This document shows, piece after piece, positions 1 through 8,400 of a stretch of DNA of 64,000 bases. This DNA comes from an uncultured Bacteroidales bacterium. Its GTDB lineage: Bacteria > Bacteroidota > Bacteroidia > Bacteroidales > Paludibacteraceae. Location: assembly GCA_937916355.1 (NCBI GenBank), contig CALFTM010000047.1, positions 3,946 to 67,945 of the forward strand. The letters run 5' to 3'. Position numbers and translations under genes: made by a program. Position 1 is the stretch's first letter; each line of letters opens with the position of its first letter. The notes beneath the pieces were generated by a model. The model worked only from the letters and a program-made list of their open reading frames with translations. It did not search any database and was not told the origin of the DNA.

Positions 1-1
1 G

Positions 2-646
2 ATTGGAGGAGATTCATTGGCCCTTGGCGATTCTATTATCTATATGACAACAGGTGAGCAGTTGTATGCAGGCGAGAGCGATAACACCTTTGAGTATCTC
101 TTCCGTAATCCTACCGCATATAAGAACTATGATGTGGATACAACTTATGGAACTTTAAAGGTTAATCCAATTCCTGACTTCATAGATATAGTTGCAGGTT
201 CTTCTTCAAAAGATTTCGATAAGAAACCTTTGGTTGATAGCACTTTCAAATTCACACAAGGAATATTGGTTGAGGGCGATTCTCTCGTTGTGAAACTTGA
301 CGGTATCATTACGGAGGTGGGGGTTACAGACAATGCGATTGTTGATTACTATGTCTTGCGTGATGGTGTGGATGTTACTCATTGTTACACGTTCGGTGAT
401 TTGATTGACGGACTTTTGGAGATTCGTCCAGCTGATTTGCCGTTCATCATCTATGGAGATAAGTTGAAGATCGTGTTCGAGGATATTCACCAACCAGTTC
501 GTGTATATGACATGTTAGGTCGTGGTCGATATAAAGGTACTCGTCAGTTCTATGTGAAAGATTACTATGAGTTGCCAGTAGAACAGGCCGGAGTCTACAT
601 CGTCAGAATCTTAGGCAAGTCATACAAGGTGATTGTTCATGATTAG
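2..646 (+). CDS. C-terminal part of a secreted adhesin-like protein with T9SS type A sorting domain (5' truncated)
   Basis: The reading frame is open to the left edge, so this is the 3' end of a longer gene. It holds two diverged copies of an Ig-like (MBG-type) repeat. The first has the core AGESDNTFEY and ends TYGTLKVNP. The second has TEVGVTDNAIVDYYV and ends GDLIDGLLEIRP. Such repeats are common in bacterial surface adhesins. The last 50 residues (QPVRVYDMLGR ... AGVYIVRILGKSYKVIV) fit a T9SS type A C-terminal sorting domain, which directs outer-membrane export and surface attachment. The protein is therefore probably exported and anchored at the cell surface. The TTG at 17 is not a credible start because coding frame continues upstream. 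The binding target cannot be inferred. A strong terminator follows. Confidence 0.8.
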   Translation: MGGDSLALGDSIIYMTTGEQLYAGESDNTFEYLFRNPTAYKNYDVDTTYGTLKVNPIPDFIDIVAGSSSKDFDKKPLVDSTFKFTQGILVEGDSLVVKLDGIITEVGVTDNAIVDYYVLRDGVDVTHCYTFGDLIDGLLEIRPADLPFIIYGDKLKIVFEDIHQPVRVYDMLGRGRYKGTRQFYVKDYYELPVEQAGVYIVRILGKSYKVIVHD

Positions 647-674
647 TGAACTAAGTGTTTTTACGATAAAAGAG

Positions 675-707
675 GAGACGCGGTTTTTATCTGCGTCTCT
701 TTTTTTA
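675..707 (+). terminator. Intrinsic terminator of the type A adhesin gene
   Basis: Stem GAGACGC (675-681) pairs with GCGTCTC (693-699), with an 11-base loop, followed by a run of Ts from 700. It lies 29 bases after the stop codon. Confidence 0.85.
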
Positions 708-819
708 TAACTCTATCGGACGCTGTGCTATGATGATAATTGTTTAATTCGACCTTTTTTTATGTTGTCTAAAAATGTTATTTAACATATTTTAGTATGG
801 TTTTTACGTTATTATGTTT

Positions 820-827
820 TATCTTTG
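820..827 (+). promoter_or_regulatory. Bacteroidota-type -7 element (TATCTTTG)
   Basis: TATCTTTG matches the consensus TAnnTTTG exactly and is followed by GCATCG, the same context as the tRNA promoter near 30794. The -33 region is weak: TATG at 796-799, 20 bases upstream. Transcription would start near 833, about 30 bases before the small ORF at 864. Confidence 0.65.
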
Positions 828-863
828 CATCGTTAAAATGTTTCGAAAAATTGTTGTTTTATT

Positions 864-1034
864 ATGAAAGAAAAAATTAGAAAGATTGTATTTGGTTTAC
901 AAAACATGTTGATGATGCGAAAAGGTGTTGAACTGAACATGAATGATGAGTATTGTGAGCGTTTTGTGTGGGAAGCATGTCGTGAAGAGGATTGTTTTGA
1001 TTTGTACGAACCAAGCGATGAGTACGATGCCTGA
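864..1034 (+). CDS. Small protein of 56 residues, unknown function
   Basis: This short ORF starts with ATGAAAGAAAAA and encodes 56 residues. The N-terminal half is basic (MKEKIRKIVFGLQ, MMRK). The C-terminal half is acidic, has two cysteines (YCERFVWEACREEDCFD adds a third) and ends PSDEYDA. There is no signal peptide or clear membrane segment. I do not recognise a family. A consensus -7 element lies 37 bases upstream and two terminator hairpins follow within 105 bases, so a transcript of roughly 250-300 bases is well supported. The ORF fills most of it, is AT-rich as expected, and uses a start with A/T-rich surroundings like its neighbours. The alternative is a small regulatory RNA with a chance ORF. 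Confidence 0.55.
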   Translation: MKEKIRKIVFGLQNMLMMRKGVELNMNDEYCERFVWEACREEDCFDLYEPSDEYDA

Positions 1035-1059
1035 TTAGGCAAGTCTCTCATGTTGTACG

Positions 1060-1089
1060 AAAAGGGGTGGAAATATACGCTCCTTTTTT
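1060..1089 (+). terminator. First terminator after the small ORF
   Basis: AAGGGGTG (1062-1069) pairs with CGCTCCTT (1078-1085) through two G-U wobbles, loop of 8 bases, followed by Ts to 1089. Confidence 0.65.
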
Positions 1090-1097
1090 GAGTGGAT

Positions 1098-1137
1098 GTC
1101 GGTCTTTCCTGTGAGTGGGAGTATGACCGGCTTTTTT
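1098..1137 (+). terminator. Second terminator after the small ORF
   Basis: GTCGGTC (1098-1104) pairs with GACCGGC (1125-1131) with one wobble, followed by six Ts. It is tandem with the hairpin at 1060-1089. Confidence 0.7.
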
Positions 1138-1490
1138 GTTTTGTTTCAATTAGGCTTTTGCCTGAAAAAAGCAGGAAAAGGAGAAATATGATTGAAAATA
1201 TGTTATGAGAGGAAATAAATATTAAATGTCCTCCTCTGTTAGATTTTTCCATTTATTCCGTTGTTAATCAGTGTGTTTTGTGATGGTATTAGTCAGTTTT
1301 CTTTGCTAAGAAGAAAAAATGTCGAAAAAAAAACAGAGAAATAGTTTTCCATGTCAAAAAAAAACTCTTTATTTGCGTTGCTAATTCGTGTAAATAGATG
1401 TTTGCCATGGTAAGACCTTGCAATAATCTGTGAGTGCGGAGTAAGTATAAAAAAGAAATTAAAATAATTAATAACTAAAATTAAATTTTT
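1138..1490. other. Intergenic region of about 350 bases, no gene seen
   Basis: This stretch is very AT-rich and holds no supported gene. Two near-consensus -7 elements could drive the gene at 1491: TTTCTTTG at 1298-1305, with TTTG at 1277-1280 only 17 bases upstream, and TTTATTTG at 1368-1375. Neither is a perfect match, so the true start of transcription and the length of the leader (about 110 or 180 bases) stay open. A 21-codon ORF from 1319 has no support. Confidence 0.5.
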
Positions 1491-2906
1491 ATGAAGAAAC
1501 TAAGTTTACTAGTTTTAGCTGGATTGGCAGCTATGGGAACTGCTTCAGCGCAAAGATTTGATGTCATTAAAGACGGAAAATTGGTGAATGGTATTGAAAT
1601 GCCATACGAAGATGCTGCAGAAGGTGAATTTGATACATTTAAGGAAGAAGCAACTGCTCCTGATGGATCAAAGGCTCTTCAAATCATTCACAACTTTCAG
1701 TGGAAGGATATTCGTATTGATTTGACAAAAGAATCTGAAGGTCTTATAGATTTGAATAAGAATTACATGATGGTTGTTGAGTATTATGTTGGTGACGAAT
1801 GTGTAAATTCAGTAGATGATCCGTTGAAATATTTCGAAGGCAATCATGCGGTGTTTCTGTTTGGTTTGTATGGAGCCGATAAATTAACAGAAGGAGGTTC
1901 AATTGATATTAACACGGCAGATGTAGTTACTTCTATTGATGGTAAATTGGTAGAAGCGGGTGTCTTGAATACAAAACAATGTTTCCTTTATGCTAATCCG
2001 AATTTTAAAGAGGCTGCTGTCTTGTCTATTGGCGCTGTTCGTGAACTTAAAGAAAAGTATGATGAGGTTTATATCAAAAACTTATGGTTCGGTTCTATGG
2101 ATGGTGAGAGACCTTTCTATGCAGAGAATTTTCAGATGGTAGGTGGAAATAGAATGCCTATTTGGGAACCAGGTGTTTATAAAGGATATGAAGCTTCTGA
2201 TTTCTCTGGAGGGTATGCGATCACTTCAACAGGTGCTGTTCCTGCAAAAAGAGCTTGGCTTAATGATGAATCTAAATTCTTGGATACAGAGAATTACGAG
2301 TATTTGTTAGTTCAAGATAAGACTACAGCGAAGTCTACAGAATCAACTCCGAGAGAAATTCAAGTTAAAGACATCGTAATCCCTTCAGGAAACGATGGTA
2401 AATTGTATGTTTCTGGTATTTGTAAGTTCATTTGGTCAGAAGCACAGGCTCCAATTTTCGAGGAGCAATATGGCGCTAAGATTCCAGCTTTCGCGATTTT
2501 TAACGATGCAAACAATACTAAGGTTGCTTTGTTCGGTGATAGCATTGTACAATACAATTGGACTGAGGCAAAGAGTGTTCTTGACATCCCTGCTGGAGCA
2601 ACTCAAGTAACATTGTCTTTCGAGCACGTTGATTTTGATTATGGAGTTGATAACATCATGCTGTCAACTAAGAATAATGTTGACAATAAGGAGGTTATTG
2701 TTGCTTCTAAGGCAGTTATCTACGTAGCTAACGACGAAGTAGTTTCTCCTAACGCTGAGAAGATCGAGATCATCTCTTTGGCTGGTGCAGTTGTTGCTTC
2801 TGCTAACGAGGCTTCTGTAAATATCGCAGCTCTTCCTGCTGGTGTTTACGTTGTGAAGGTAGCTAACGCTGAGGGAACTTCAGTTGCTAAGATCATCAAG
2901 AAATAA
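1491..2906 (+). CDS. Secreted protein with T9SS type A sorting domain, function unknown
   Basis: The product has 471 residues. Residues 1-20 form a signal peptide (KK, then LSLLVLAGLAAMGTASA, cleavage before QRF). Residues about 400-471 form a T9SS type A sorting domain with the usual pattern: IEIISLAGAVV, then NIAALPAGVYVVKV and a basic tail KIIKK. The region between has no family I recognise. It alternates beta-prone stretches and includes GSMDGERPFYAENF and FEHVDFDYGVDNIML, which suggests a jelly-roll or carbohydrate-binding-like fold, but this is a guess. Codon use changes sharply near 2700: the body uses mostly ATT, AAT, GAT and GAA, while the sorting domain uses ATC, AAC, GAC and GAG. 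The gene stands alone, with a terminator right after it. It is probably exported to the surface or medium. Confidence 0.8.
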   Translation: MKKLSLLVLAGLAAMGTASAQRFDVIKDGKLVNGIEMPYEDAAEGEFDTFKEEATAPDGSKALQIIHNFQWKDIRIDLTKESEGLIDLNKNYMMVVEYYVGDECVNSVDDPLKYFEGNHAVFLFGLYGADKLTEGGSIDINTADVVTSIDGKLVEAGVLNTKQCFLYANPNFKEAAVLSIGAVRELKEKYDEVYIKNLWFGSMDGERPFYAENFQMVGGNRMPIWEPGVYKGYEASDFSGGYAITSTGAVPAKRAWLNDESKFLDTENYEYLLVQDKTTAKSTESTPREIQVKDIVIPSGNDGKLYVSGICKFIWSEAQAPIFEEQYGAKIPAFAIFNDANNTKVALFGDSIVQYNWTEAKSVLDIPAGATQVTLSFEHVDFDYGVDNIMLSTKNNVDNKEVIVASKAVIYVANDEVVSPNAEKIEIISLAGAVVASANEASVNIAALPAGVYVVKVANAEGTSVAKIIKK

Positions 2907-2947
2907 TTTGATTTCATTAAGCATTTGAAATAAGAATATTTTCTTGG

Positions 2948-2980
2948 GAGGGGTCGCCAATTAGCGACCCCTCTTTTTTT
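2948..2980 (+). terminator. Intrinsic terminator of the 471-residue type A cargo gene
   Basis: A perfect 10-bp stem, GAGGGGTCGC (2948-2957) with GCGACCCCTC (2964-2973), six-base loop, then seven Ts. Confidence 0.9.
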
Positions 2981-3079
2981 GTTTTTATTCTTGCTTCCTA
3001 ACTCTATGGTTTCGACCTTTCTAAAATCGAAATTGTTGTTCTTGTTTATCCATTTAGTTTTTTTGCTTGTTTGACTATT

Positions 3080-3114
3080 TTTGATGTGTTTTAGAGAAAT
3101 TTTCAGTATCTTTG
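3080..3114 (+). promoter_or_regulatory. Promoter of the Gfo/Idh/MocA oxidoreductase gene
   Basis: The -7 element TATCTTTG (3107-3114) is a full consensus match. TTTG at 3080-3083 is a possible -33 element, with 23 bases between them, slightly long. The start codon is 38 bases after the -7 element. Confidence 0.65.
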
Positions 3115-3152
3115 AAAGAGTGTATGCTGTGTACTAATTTAAATTCTGATTT

Positions 3153-4124
3153 ATGTTTAAAATAGGAATTATTGGAGCTGGTTGGATTGCTCGTAAAATG
3201 GCTGAGACCATTGCTGAGTTGGATGGTTATTCTGTTTCTGCAATTGCTTCGAGAGACATCGTGAAAGCGAAAGCTTTTGCTAAGGATTTTGCGATAAAAA
3301 AAGCTTATGGTTCGTATGAGGAGTTAGTGAAGGATCCTGCTGTGGATTTGGTTTATGTCGCAACTCCGCATTCCCACCATTTGTGTCATGCTTCTCTTGC
3401 GATAGAGCAGGGTAAACCTGTTTTAGTGGAGAAGGCTTTCACCGCAAATGAAAAGGAGGCGAGGCAACTGGTGGATTTGGCTCGTCAGAAAGGGGTTTTC
3501 CTTGCAGAGGCGATTTGGACTCGCTATATGCCAATGTCGTTTAAGATTAGAGAGTTGATGGATAGTGGCGTGATAGGGAAGCCTGTTGTGTTGACGGCCA
3601 CTCTTTGTTATCCTTTGCAAGACAAGGAGCGTGTGATGCGTCCTGAGTTGTGCGGTGGCGCATTGTTGGATGTCGGTGTCTATGTCTTGAATTTTGCTAA
3701 GATGTATTTCGGAGGAGAGGTGGAAAAAACTATCACCAACTGTAGAATGGGGGAGACTGGTGTCGATTTACATGAGTTGATTTCCCTCTCCTATAAAGAT
3801 GGTAGGATGGCGAATCTTCAAGCAGGTGCGCTTTGTTTGAATGATAGACAAGGAATCATTAGCGGAACGGAAGGGTATATCCGTGTGGATAATGTGAACT
3901 GTCCTGAACGGATTGAAGTGTACCGAAATTACGAATTGGTGGATGTTTTTGAAAAGCCGGAAGATATGATTTCTGGTTATGAGTATCAGGTGATCGAGGC
4001 TCGTCGTTGTATAGAGGCAGGATTGCTTGAGTCGCCTCTGATGACTCATGATGAAACCATCTATATGATGAAGTGGATGGATGATTTGCGAAAGTCTTGG
4101 GGTGTCGTTTATCCTATGGATTAA
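3153..4124 (+). CDS. Gfo/Idh/MocA-family NAD(P)-dependent oxidoreductase
   Basis: The product has 323 residues. The N-terminal Rossmann fold shows IGIIGAGWIA (residues 4-13), the dinucleotide-binding loop of the family. VDLVYVATPHSHH (about 64-76) and VLVEKAFTAN (90-99) follow, the latter with the conserved Glu-Lys pair near the active site. The C-terminal half is the alpha/beta substrate domain (pfam GFO_IDH_MocA_C type), with GGALLDVGVY. The overall pattern is closest to dihydrodiol-dehydrogenase-like members, which oxidise or reduce sugar-like polyols in the cytoplasm. The true substrate cannot be read from sequence. The gene has its own promoter, stands as a single unit and converges with the TtcA-family gene, 23 bases away. 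No clear terminator lies in that gap, only a short GGCT/AGCC hairpin. Confidence 0.85.
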   Translation: MFKIGIIGAGWIARKMAETIAELDGYSVSAIASRDIVKAKAFAKDFAIKKAYGSYEELVKDPAVDLVYVATPHSHHLCHASLAIEQGKPVLVEKAFTANEKEARQLVDLARQKGVFLAEAIWTRYMPMSFKIRELMDSGVIGKPVVLTATLCYPLQDKERVMRPELCGGALLDVGVYVLNFAKMYFGGEVEKTITNCRMGETGVDLHELISLSYKDGRMANLQAGALCLNDRQGIISGTEGYIRVDNVNCPERIEVYRNYELVDVFEKPEDMISGYEYQVIEARRCIEAGLLESPLMTHDETIYMMKWMDDLRKSWGVVYPMD

Positions 4125-4147
4125 CGTAGAGGCTATTTAGCCGTCTT

Positions 4148-4885
4148 CTAACCGATTATCTCACTCTCTTTGGGTAGATAGTCGGTTTGTATGTTTGTCA
4201 TGGCTCTGAGGAGGCTGCTTTTGGCGTTTGGATTCAGTTGGATCATTTGATCCAATAGGGTTTGTACGGAAGTTCTATGAGAATCGGTTTCATAAGGACA
4301 ATTATTTTTCTGTTTTTTGTATGCTCGCAATCGTGCGAGTTCGGCGATTTGAGTCTCTTCAACAAGACAAAGAGGTCGAATCACTTTCATGTCAAATTTA
4401 TTCATTGTCAACATGGGGGGCATAGTACTGAATGAGCCTTGGAAGGTGAGGTTCATCAATAATGTGTGTAGCATATCATCTAAGTGGTGTCCCAAAGCAA
4501 TTTTGTTGCAGTTGAGTTCTTTCGCCAAGGCGAACATTCTCTTTCTTCGAGTCCAAGAACACAAGAAGCAGGGTGTCTTGCGTTTATCCGTGCTTGGATC
4601 AAAAGAGGTTGTGTCATGCAGAAATTCCACCTCGAATGACTGGCAATATTCTCGTAGGTATTCGATTTCTGCTTGATAGGGGATATTGTCCATCGAAATA
4701 TGAACCGCAACTAACGAAAAATTAGGTTTTTTTGCTCTTTTCTTTCGTGCTAAAAATTCTACTAAAGCAAGAGAGTCTTTCCCTCCGGATAGTCCGATCA
4801 TTATTTTATCATTTTCATCAATTAGACCATATCGTTCTATCGCTTTCCTAAAATTGTAATATATTTTATCTGCAATCTTTTCCAT
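4148..4885 (-). CDS. ttcA: TtcA-family tRNA 2-thiocytidine synthetase
   Basis: The product has 245 residues and is a PP-loop ATPase. SGGKDS at residues 33-38 binds ATP. PCFLC (C106, C109) and C196 (NNCPYE) match the three cysteines that hold the iron-sulfur cluster in TtcA. GHHLDDMLHTLLMN (132-145) is the usual second motif of the family. TtcA adds sulfur to cytidine 32 of certain tRNAs in an ATP-dependent reaction. The protein is shorter than E. coli TtcA (about 310 residues), lacking the longer ends, as in many Bacteroidota homologs. The start ATG at 4885 is preceded by A/T-rich DNA with no Shine-Dalgarno sequence. No clear promoter was found upstream. Related PP-loop enzymes acting at other tRNA positions cannot be fully ruled out. 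Confidence 0.8.
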   Translation of the reverse strand: MEKIADKIYYNFRKAIERYGLIDENDKIMIGLSGGKDSLALVEFLARKKRAKKPNFSLVAVHISMDNIPYQAEIEYLREYCQSFEVEFLHDTTSFDPSTDKRKTPCFLCSWTRRKRMFALAKELNCNKIALGHHLDDMLHTLLMNLTFQGSFSTMPPMLTMNKFDMKVIRPLCLVEETQIAELARLRAYKKQKNNCPYETDSHRTSVQTLLDQMIQLNPNAKSSLLRAMTNIQTDYLPKESEIIG

Positions 4886-5082
4886 GATTTCTGATTAATT
4901 CAATAATCCATTCTTTTTTGTGAAATTATAAATCGTGGGTTGATAATTATTTCGGTGCTTTTTTGGATTCGATTTTGCGACTTGATGTTTGTCTGCGGGT
5001 TACAGTGCTTGCACTGCTCTTTTCTTTATTCAGCCCTCGAAATATATTCATATATTCTACGAAATAAATTATAGTACCCTCC

Positions 5083-5120
5083 TAAAGAAAAATAAAGGGG
5101 TGTGCAGAAACACACCCCTT
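5083..5120 (-). terminator. Intrinsic terminator of the giant gene
   Basis: A perfect 10-bp stem, AAGGGGTGTG (5095-5104) with CACACCCCTT (5111-5120). Read on the minus strand it is followed by a T-rich run (TTTATTTTTCTTT). It lies 13 bases after the stop codon of the giant gene. Confidence 0.9.
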
Positions 5121-5133
5121 CGTTATAATCGGG

Positions 5134-5412
5134 TTACCTGATTAACTCTAAATGACCTCGTTCTGTACCGCTCTTCGTGATTCCACGGAAGTCGCTCTCC
5201 CAGAAGATGGTGTAACCATAAACACCCATCGGACAATCTTCGTAGTTGTATTTACCATCCCAATTTCCGTTGATGTCATTGCTTTCGTAAACAACAGTTC
5301 CGATACGGTTGTAAATCAGAACATGGACACTGGTTAGGAATTGAGTTCCACGAAGACGGAATAGATCGTTCAATCCATCATTGTTAGGTGAGAATGCTTC
5401 TGGTACCCAGAA
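5134..5412 (-). other. T9SS type B C-terminal sorting domain of the giant protein
   Basis: The last 92 residues start FWVPEAFSPNNDGLND and continue VLIYNRIGTVVYES, WDGKY, CPMGVYGYTIFW and end GHLELIR. This is the gliding-motility-associated C-terminal pattern (TIGR04131 type). It is the signal for T9SS export. Confidence 0.9.
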
Positions 5413-8400
5413 CTTCTTCCAGACATATATGGTGGAATCTGCCGTGAGTTCACAACCTTGCTCATCAATCACCTTCGCTTGTATGATGAATGAGTCTTGT
5501 GTGGAAGCGTTAGGGTAGTTGTATGTTACATTCATTCCCTCTAAGTCTGTTCCGATGTTGTCTCCAGCATCCCACATCCAAGAAGCGTCCTTCGTTGGGT
5601 ATTCAGCTTTTAAGTTGACGATAGGGTTCTCTTCCAAGATGATTGAAGGATTGACGGAGAACTTGATTGGCTTGTGTGCCAATGTGTCTACATACAGGCT
5701 TGCTGTACCCTCGCACTTGAAGGCTTCATCAACACCGATTACAGTAATCTTAGTCAACTCGTCGATTGGCACATCGCGGAGTTCATTGGTTGCGTTACCT
5801 GCAATCTCCTTAGACTTAGGTTCGCTTGACCATGAGTATTCGCTGGCTCCTCCAGCTACGACGTGGATACGAGTGGTCTCGCCCGGACATCCTTCGACTT
5901 TCAACAATTTCACCCAAACGTCAGGAGTCTCTCGTACGTCAACGGTGAAGGTCGTTGTGTTGGAACATCCTTCGTTAGAGTATCCGTTCACCGTTACCGT
6001 TGTAGGTTTGTAAAGTGAAGGGACTGTGATGACATGACCGTTGATGGTATCGTTATTCTCCAATATCCATTCGTAAGCGTCAGCACCGTTGGCTAAAAGG
6101 ATCGCGTCTTGACCTGAACATACGTAGTTGTCACCCAATACTGCCACATTAGGTTTCATTTTCGACTTAATCATTGCTTCCACTTCTGTGACACATGCTC
6201 CAAGTGTTCCTAAGAGAGTGATGCGGGTGTTGCCACGAGGAACGAATGTGAGATTTTTACCGTCTAAGGTATCATTCTTTTCTGCACCTGTATTGTAAAC
6301 CCATTGATAAGTCACCTTACTTTCTTCGTCAGAATCTGCAACAGCACCAGTCAAGGAAACTTCGTCACCCAAACATACACTTAAATCTCCAAGGATCGAG
6401 AGTTTAGGACTTGGCTTGATGTTAATGTGGTGGTAAACATTTGCCTTACATCCATTAACGTCTGTAGCGGTGACATATACCATCATACTTCTGTCTATTT
6501 GCTCTGTTACGATCTCTTCGTTTTTACTGCGAGCGTCGTCGGCAACGTTAGAACCGAATCCCCAGAAGTAGGTGAGTTCTTTGTCACTATTTGCAGAGAA
6601 CTCTGCATAGTATCCACGACAGATGCTATCTTCTGCAGTGAGTTCAAATGTAGGTTTTTCGTTGACGGTAACCGGAATGTTGACTTTTGTGCTACATCCG
6701 TTCTTGTCAGTTCCTATTACCCAATAGTCTTGTGTGCTATTAGGATATGTGCTTAAGGTATCTTTTGAAAGTCCTGTATTCCATCTGTAGTTTTCTGCAC
6801 CGTAAGCTACCAGCTGCATGCGGTCACCTTTACAGATGCTGGCGTTTCCTTGATATGTCACACTTGGAGTAGGAAGCACGTTGACAGTGATGGAAGCCTT
6901 AGAAGCACAATTGTTTGAAATACCTTCCACTTGATATACCGTAGTGTTTTCAGGGTTGTCTAAGAGTACACCACTATGGTTCTCTGGGTCACTTGTCCAG
7001 TTGTAATAGTTAGCTCCCGACATGTTGATGCGAACCTCTTCTTTTGCACAGACAGTAGAAGGGGCAGATACGGTCAACTGAGGGTATGGGAAGCTCTTGA
7101 CGATATGCGTCTTGGTTGCTTCACAACCATTTGAACCTACTGCAGTTACTTGGAATGATTTTGAACCGGTGATGATTGGAGTGATGGCATCTCCTACCGC
7201 ACCATTGTTCCAAGAGTAGCTCAACGCATCTCCACGAACAATCTTGAGGGAGATTGTATTTCCGTTACAAGTAGAGTCTGGTCCGGAGATTTCAAACTTC
7301 GGCAAAGAGTCCACCTTAACGGTGTGGGTTGTTTCACTCTTACAATTGTTGATGTCTGTACCAATAACCTTGTAGGTTGTGGTCTTTTCAGGACGAGCAT
7401 TGTATGAACTTGCGTTTCCAATCCTCTCATTCTCCTTGCTTAAGAACCACTCGTAGCTACGTGCACCTGTTGCGGTGAGTAATGTAGACTTGTCTTTACA
7501 TACAGAGGCATCTCCAGAAATCCAAATTGTAGGCAATTGGTTTACCTCCACAGTGATAGGAAGAGCAGTCTGACAACCATTGACATCTCCAATGATGTTG
7601 AGTGTTGTGGAGTTCTCTAATTTTTCAGAGTAGTTGAACTCGTTTGTATTGAAGGTCTCTCCTTCAAAGATATACTTCGTTGCACCAGAGACATTGAATT
7701 TCAACTCTTCTCCCTTACAGATACTGGTTGGAGCATTGTGTGTAAGGGTTGGGTAGTCGATCTTCTTCACTTCAAATCCGTTACTTGTTCCTACACAACC
7801 GTATGCGTCAGTTCCTGTAACCGTGAATGTGGTAGTCTTGTTGATGATTGGATAAACGGTCGCATCACTACTTGCGATTCCCGCGCTCCAAACGTAGGTT
7901 TCTGCACCAGTCGCAGTCAATGTTGCAACTCCACCCTCACAAACATAGCGGTCTCCAGTTACCTTGACGATAGGGTTGTTGTGGATGGTTACTTCAAATG
8001 GATCTGATTTGAATGAACATCCATTCTCATCAACTCCGGTTACGTCGAATTTGTAGACACCTCCAGATTTAATTGTCTGAGAAAGTACGCTACCGTTCTT
8101 TCCGGTATTCCATGTGTATGTTTGCGCTCCGTTGGCTGTGAGCTTCATTGGAGTATATGCACATACATCACGATCTCCGGTAATCCAAACGTAAGGTTTT
8201 GGATTTACGTTTACGATGAATTGGTCTGTTGTCTTACATCCGTCAAGTTCAACTTCTGCCGTCAGCGTTCTTCCTGTAAGAATGCTGTCGATAGCGAAGT
8301 CTCTTCCGGTAGATCCATCTTGCCATACAATGTTATTAGAATTGGTGATGGCAGATACCACGATGTCTTCTCCTTCACAGATGCTTGGCACATTTGTCTT

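Noticed and set aside
833..1252. Minus-strand ORF of 139 codons opposite the small gene
   Set aside because: It runs through both terminator hairpins and the promoter, is rich in Ser/Phe/Lys of AT-rich origin, and has no promoter. The plus-strand small gene explains the region better.
4131..4142. Terminator between the oxidoreductase and ttcA genes
   Set aside because: GGCT/AGCC with a four-base loop is too short and has no T-tract on either strand.
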